64,000 nucleotides of DNA from contig JBEKTW010000022.1 in NCBI GenBank assembly GCA_049515655.1, positions 46,534 through 110,533 of the forward strand, written 5' to 3'. Under the pieces are notes generated by a model. It did not search any database, was not told the origin of the DNA, and worked only from the letters and a program-made list of their open reading frames with translations. The number at the start of each line of letters is the position of its first letter. The stretch's first letter is position 1. The DNA is from JBEKTW01 sp049515655 (GTDB lineage: Bacteria; Bacteroidota; Ignavibacteria; UBA10030; SZUA-254). Below are positions 63,201 through 64,000 of the stretch, piece by piece. A program made the translations under genes and the position numbers.

Positions 63201-64000
63201 GTGAGCTGGGCGGACAGCCTGACCGGTACAGGCAACCCGGATTCGATCGTGATGAATCATGACATGGTTGTCACGGCGAATTTTGCCATTGACACGCACA
63301 CGCTTATTGTTCACGCGACTCACGGGACGGTGACGGTCACACCGCCCACGGGACCGTACGACTACGGCACAATTGTCCACCTGGCGGCAGTGCCCGCGAT
63401 GGGCTATCGCTTCGTGAACTGGACGGACAGTCTGACCGGCACAATCAACCCGGATTCGATCGTGATGAACAGCGACAAGGTCGTCACGGCGAATTTTGCC
63501 ATCAACCAGTTTGCTCTTACGACTCACGCGGTGGGTGGCGGAACGGTGGCAAAGAATCCCGACCTGGCACTCTACGAGTATGGAACGAGCGTTGTGGTGA
63601 CGGCAACTCCCAATGACCGCAGCTGGAAGTTCTCTGCGTGGAGTGGCGACACGAGCGGCACCGCGAATCCAATCACTGTTGTGATGGACAGCGCGAAGAG
63701 CATTACAGGGACCTTCGTGCGTGATTCTGCATACTTGTACACCTATCGCAGTTTCCGTGCCGACAGCATTGCGAATGCGGGTCTGCCGACGGCGATCGTG
63801 AAACCGGGGAAGGCCGACAAGGTGGAATTCGTCCTCACGGTTGTCAACGATTCGGCGAATATCACCAAACTGCACGTGGATTTTGGAGTCGTGGTAATCG
63901 ATTCATCGATACGACCGTTCACGATCACTCCGGCTGCGACTCCGTCAAAGACGGATACGAAGGGTCAGAAGTGGGACTTTGTGTTCGTATCGCCGTTGAG
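57228..64000 (+). CDS. giant modular secreted protein (runs off window)
   Basis: One frame stays open from the ATG at 57228 (GGAGGG SD) to the window edge: at least 2257 residues, incomplete. Signal peptide 1-25. Modules in order: GDFRSHGTGQWGTVATWDTL domain (26 on); a Ser/Thr/Gly-rich beta-helix-like stretch; FDVGDNTNYTPVALSF block ending GLTSFSDFAIGE (about 625); fibronectin type III-like domains (SATLGANVTSDGG, then IDLSWSVATGADGYIIL); a second GDFRTHQAGNWNDVNTWERF domain (about 1315); a second FDIGDSANYTPVNLTF/GLTSFSDFALGQ block; then three InlB-like bacterial repeats (HGTVTVTPPTGPYDYGTIVHL type). Likely a surface adhesin or glycan binder; a sorting domain is expected beyond the edge. Strong internal duplication. 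Confidence 0.85.
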   Translation, partial: MKTLYAILFTLVCFLFIGTTVWGQSAGDFRSHGTGQWGTVATWDTLNPDLVNWYAASRQPPSTANVTILNGHTVTIEASPKTCNNLTVQNGGSLVGANTLPTSSLRYLRVYGSTITDSGNIGASTDCLGMSPYAASGQTVTVTGSGTTYFSRIQPSQASTTVIFDANVHLDYAGSAGAGSTALYPADKDNCIFTINAGKTVTMAPSAYIANHASSGTNAGSVNLTINVYGSLVTQSNSIINLNTASLKTSTLNVYNGGSISLGAFLRGDATNLGTVSINVNNGGTITGGSGSTYALSTGTTSVNGTVDFGSSSTSTRTLGTAAVAGTLRFTDNTYPTGSISLNSGSTVEYYGGSGISLGSTPATYYNLLINTAGGVTLGGSCNVTNALTLSSGTFTVGANTLTLNNPILGTPGNLSAGSSSSISIAGSASGVNIPSSVTSLSNLTLNNSNGTTLQGNLALNGTLTFTSGSVVTGSDTLAIATGGSVSGAGSGQYVYGNLQRGIPGGSSLENFDVGDNTNYTPVALSFGGGTTGGNLTVNTTGNTQPNFASSTINQTKYVKRYWTFTNSGVSGTYDATFNFVNGDIQGGGNTSNFIIGKYDGGWTYPTIGAQNSNYTKATGLTSFSDFAIGEGPVPPTMATPTYSAVAKDTAILGATIVTDNGWTVTASGVAYGTSPAPTTPTVATSPTTTSGAFTVNVNSLLSNTLYYFRGYAANVAGTGYSADSTFTTVPAAPVASAATGVGSTSFTAIWSAVSGSAAVTYRLDVSKDSLFGTFLGGYNDLNVSTATSHPVTGLDPDSTYYYRVRAVNAGGTSDQSNRISVTMPTQPPPTVTTPTAANIVDTSATLGANVTSDGGGAVTERGIVWSTTPDPTTANNKVTTTGTTGVFTVHVGSLSAKTLIHYRGFATNAGGTGYTSDTTFYTLATEPTTHAGSFTATAVSKNEIDLSWSVATGADGYIILKHAGVDPAGLPADASGYSVGAIIGTDTVAAVITSGATTTANITGLASNTRFNFSIMPFGYDGSHAATYNYKTDGTIPTANAITFSMLSDVIATPGFVYPTNIPYMNYPPTAGLTTVNSDSVFGITVRDGGAAVNDSDALPTILTALSLTVTNFSMIDHAALFDGSTNLAEVAVTASPINFSGLSVSVPDNGTKDLMLRIVFKTVVTDNARMTFTVSSVTASATGSGFAAANGGGATSSASGNDNKVAVTASKLVFTTQPTTGKLPTVNFGPVVVTAKDADNNVDVDYSTAVVISSSSVFKLNSTDAGRLTHTPVSGVATWANMTSLTAGAGKIGAASNGLTPDSSNSFTVLGTGDFRTHQAGNWNDVNTWERFDGANWVYPASITPVDSLGRKTIMSGHSVAVSADVAADSVYVNGTLTINSGVTFTVNPPSLKKERYGIITDTTGGASPAVIVSGTYKLNRDSGNVPNATWNDGSTLLVTGVKAGTSIGANPGQSYYNIVWNCPSQTANTNMGMHPPANRDTTTTVRGDISILNTGNGAVRAYLCGPPAGTTGRTVARININGKINVSNASIFSAHGTGNGNTDVYVTVLGNITVRDNASQLSISRGSQGTTGTTTWYIKSDSVIYGPGTNNQNSSDAASAIATSRGKFVFNKAGTQIISIDTLAAWTGPCNMQFGDSSTSTTVNIGNSPFIGAACVQRIKYNAKVIVGPLGYIGGGSNSYSTPAPSNFAMDNGATLVIGSAGGIRATNHGSSGAVQVNGVRTFSTGGNYEYNGAVSQKTGGGLPATVNNLTVTNAAGVTMDSTTAVTVNGTLTFNSGTFTTGTDSLHSDTLALAATASVNRISGHVVGNLRRGVNSSWNGVQKSFDIGDSANYTPVNLTFGTVSGAGSLTAGTTPAEQPNIATSMIDPARSVNRYYSFTNNGVGFDNYNAAFKFVPGDLVGSPNTSKFIVGKYNGGSWSYPTVGIETDSTTQATGLTSFSDFALGQQRRNMLTIHATHGTVTLNPPTGPYDSATVVHLTAVPATGYHFVSWADSLTGTGNPDSIVMNHDMVVTANFAIDTHTLIVHATHGTVTVTPPTGPYDYGTIVHLAAVPAMGYRFVNWTDSLTGTINPDSIVMNSDKVVTANFAINQFALTTHAVGGGTVAKNPDLALYEYGTSVVVTATPNDRSWKFSAWSGDTSGTANPITVVMDSAKSITGTFVRDSAYLYTYRSFRADSIANAGLPTAIVKPGKADKVEFVLTVVNDSANITKLHVDFGVVVIDSSIRPFTITPAATPSKTDTKGQKWDFVFVSPL

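Noticed and set aside
63048..63875. 275-codon minus frame at the right edge
   Set aside because: It is antisense to the InlB-like repeat coding region, and its own repeats only mirror those repeats.

Overview
The window looks like a chromosomal segment from a member of the Bacteroidota/Chlorobi assemblage, most like an Ignavibacteria-type bacterium. This is inferred from the sequence, not tested by search. Reasons: many secreted proteins end in the PNPFNP-type C-terminal domain used for type IX secretion (T9SS); there are PorV-like and TonB-dependent outer-membrane proteins; and genes have clear Shine-Dalgarno (SD) sites and textbook sigma70 promoters (TTGACA-17-TATATT), which are unusual in Bacteroidetes proper.

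Layout. (1) 1-6.9 kb is an accessory run of minus-strand genes: T9SS substrate, lipoproteins, an HNH-like protein, small unknowns and a putative phage abortive-infection protein. Imperfect inverted repeats of about 90-130 bp punctuate it and resemble integron attC sites; no integrase is visible. (2) 7-20 kb is a sugar-catabolic neighbourhood: DUF362 and DUF6599 proteins, a UroD-type methyltransferase, a corrinoid protein, GH29 fucosidase, GH28, and two MFS sugar porters. A TcmP / Gp37-Gp68 three-Cys pair with its own palindrome-containing promoter is inserted in it. (3) 20-28 kb holds an S9 peptidase, a repeat-rich graveyard (RAYT transposase remnant, REP-like palindromes, five remnants of a Ser/Thr kinase start, a DUF559 gene), a six-hairpin glycosidase-like protein and a radical SAM protein. 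(4) 28-38 kb has a 1734-residue SdrD-like repeat protein, a decayed T9SS gene and a two-component pair (propeller/PAS/histidine kinase plus NarL-type regulator). (5) 37.9-42.4 kb is an island between two identical 26-bp direct repeats: XRE regulator, ImmA-like protein, winged-helix protein, DDE transposase and small genes. (6) 42.4-64 kb is a pectin-utilisation locus: GH28, TonB receptor, a secreted protein, PorV-like and FadL-like proteins, a T9SS wall-like protein, GH105, a LacI regulator, and a giant modular secreted protein that runs off the window.

Working together. The GH28 and GH105 enzymes, the TonB receptor and LacI suggest uptake and degradation of rhamnogalacturonan/pectin without a SusD. 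In region 2, the methyltransferase and corrinoid genes next to GH29 and sugar porters suggest removal of O-methyl groups from plant or algal sugars. Several accessory modules (regions 1, 3 and 5, and the TcmP pair) look like horizontally acquired defence or mobile cargo.
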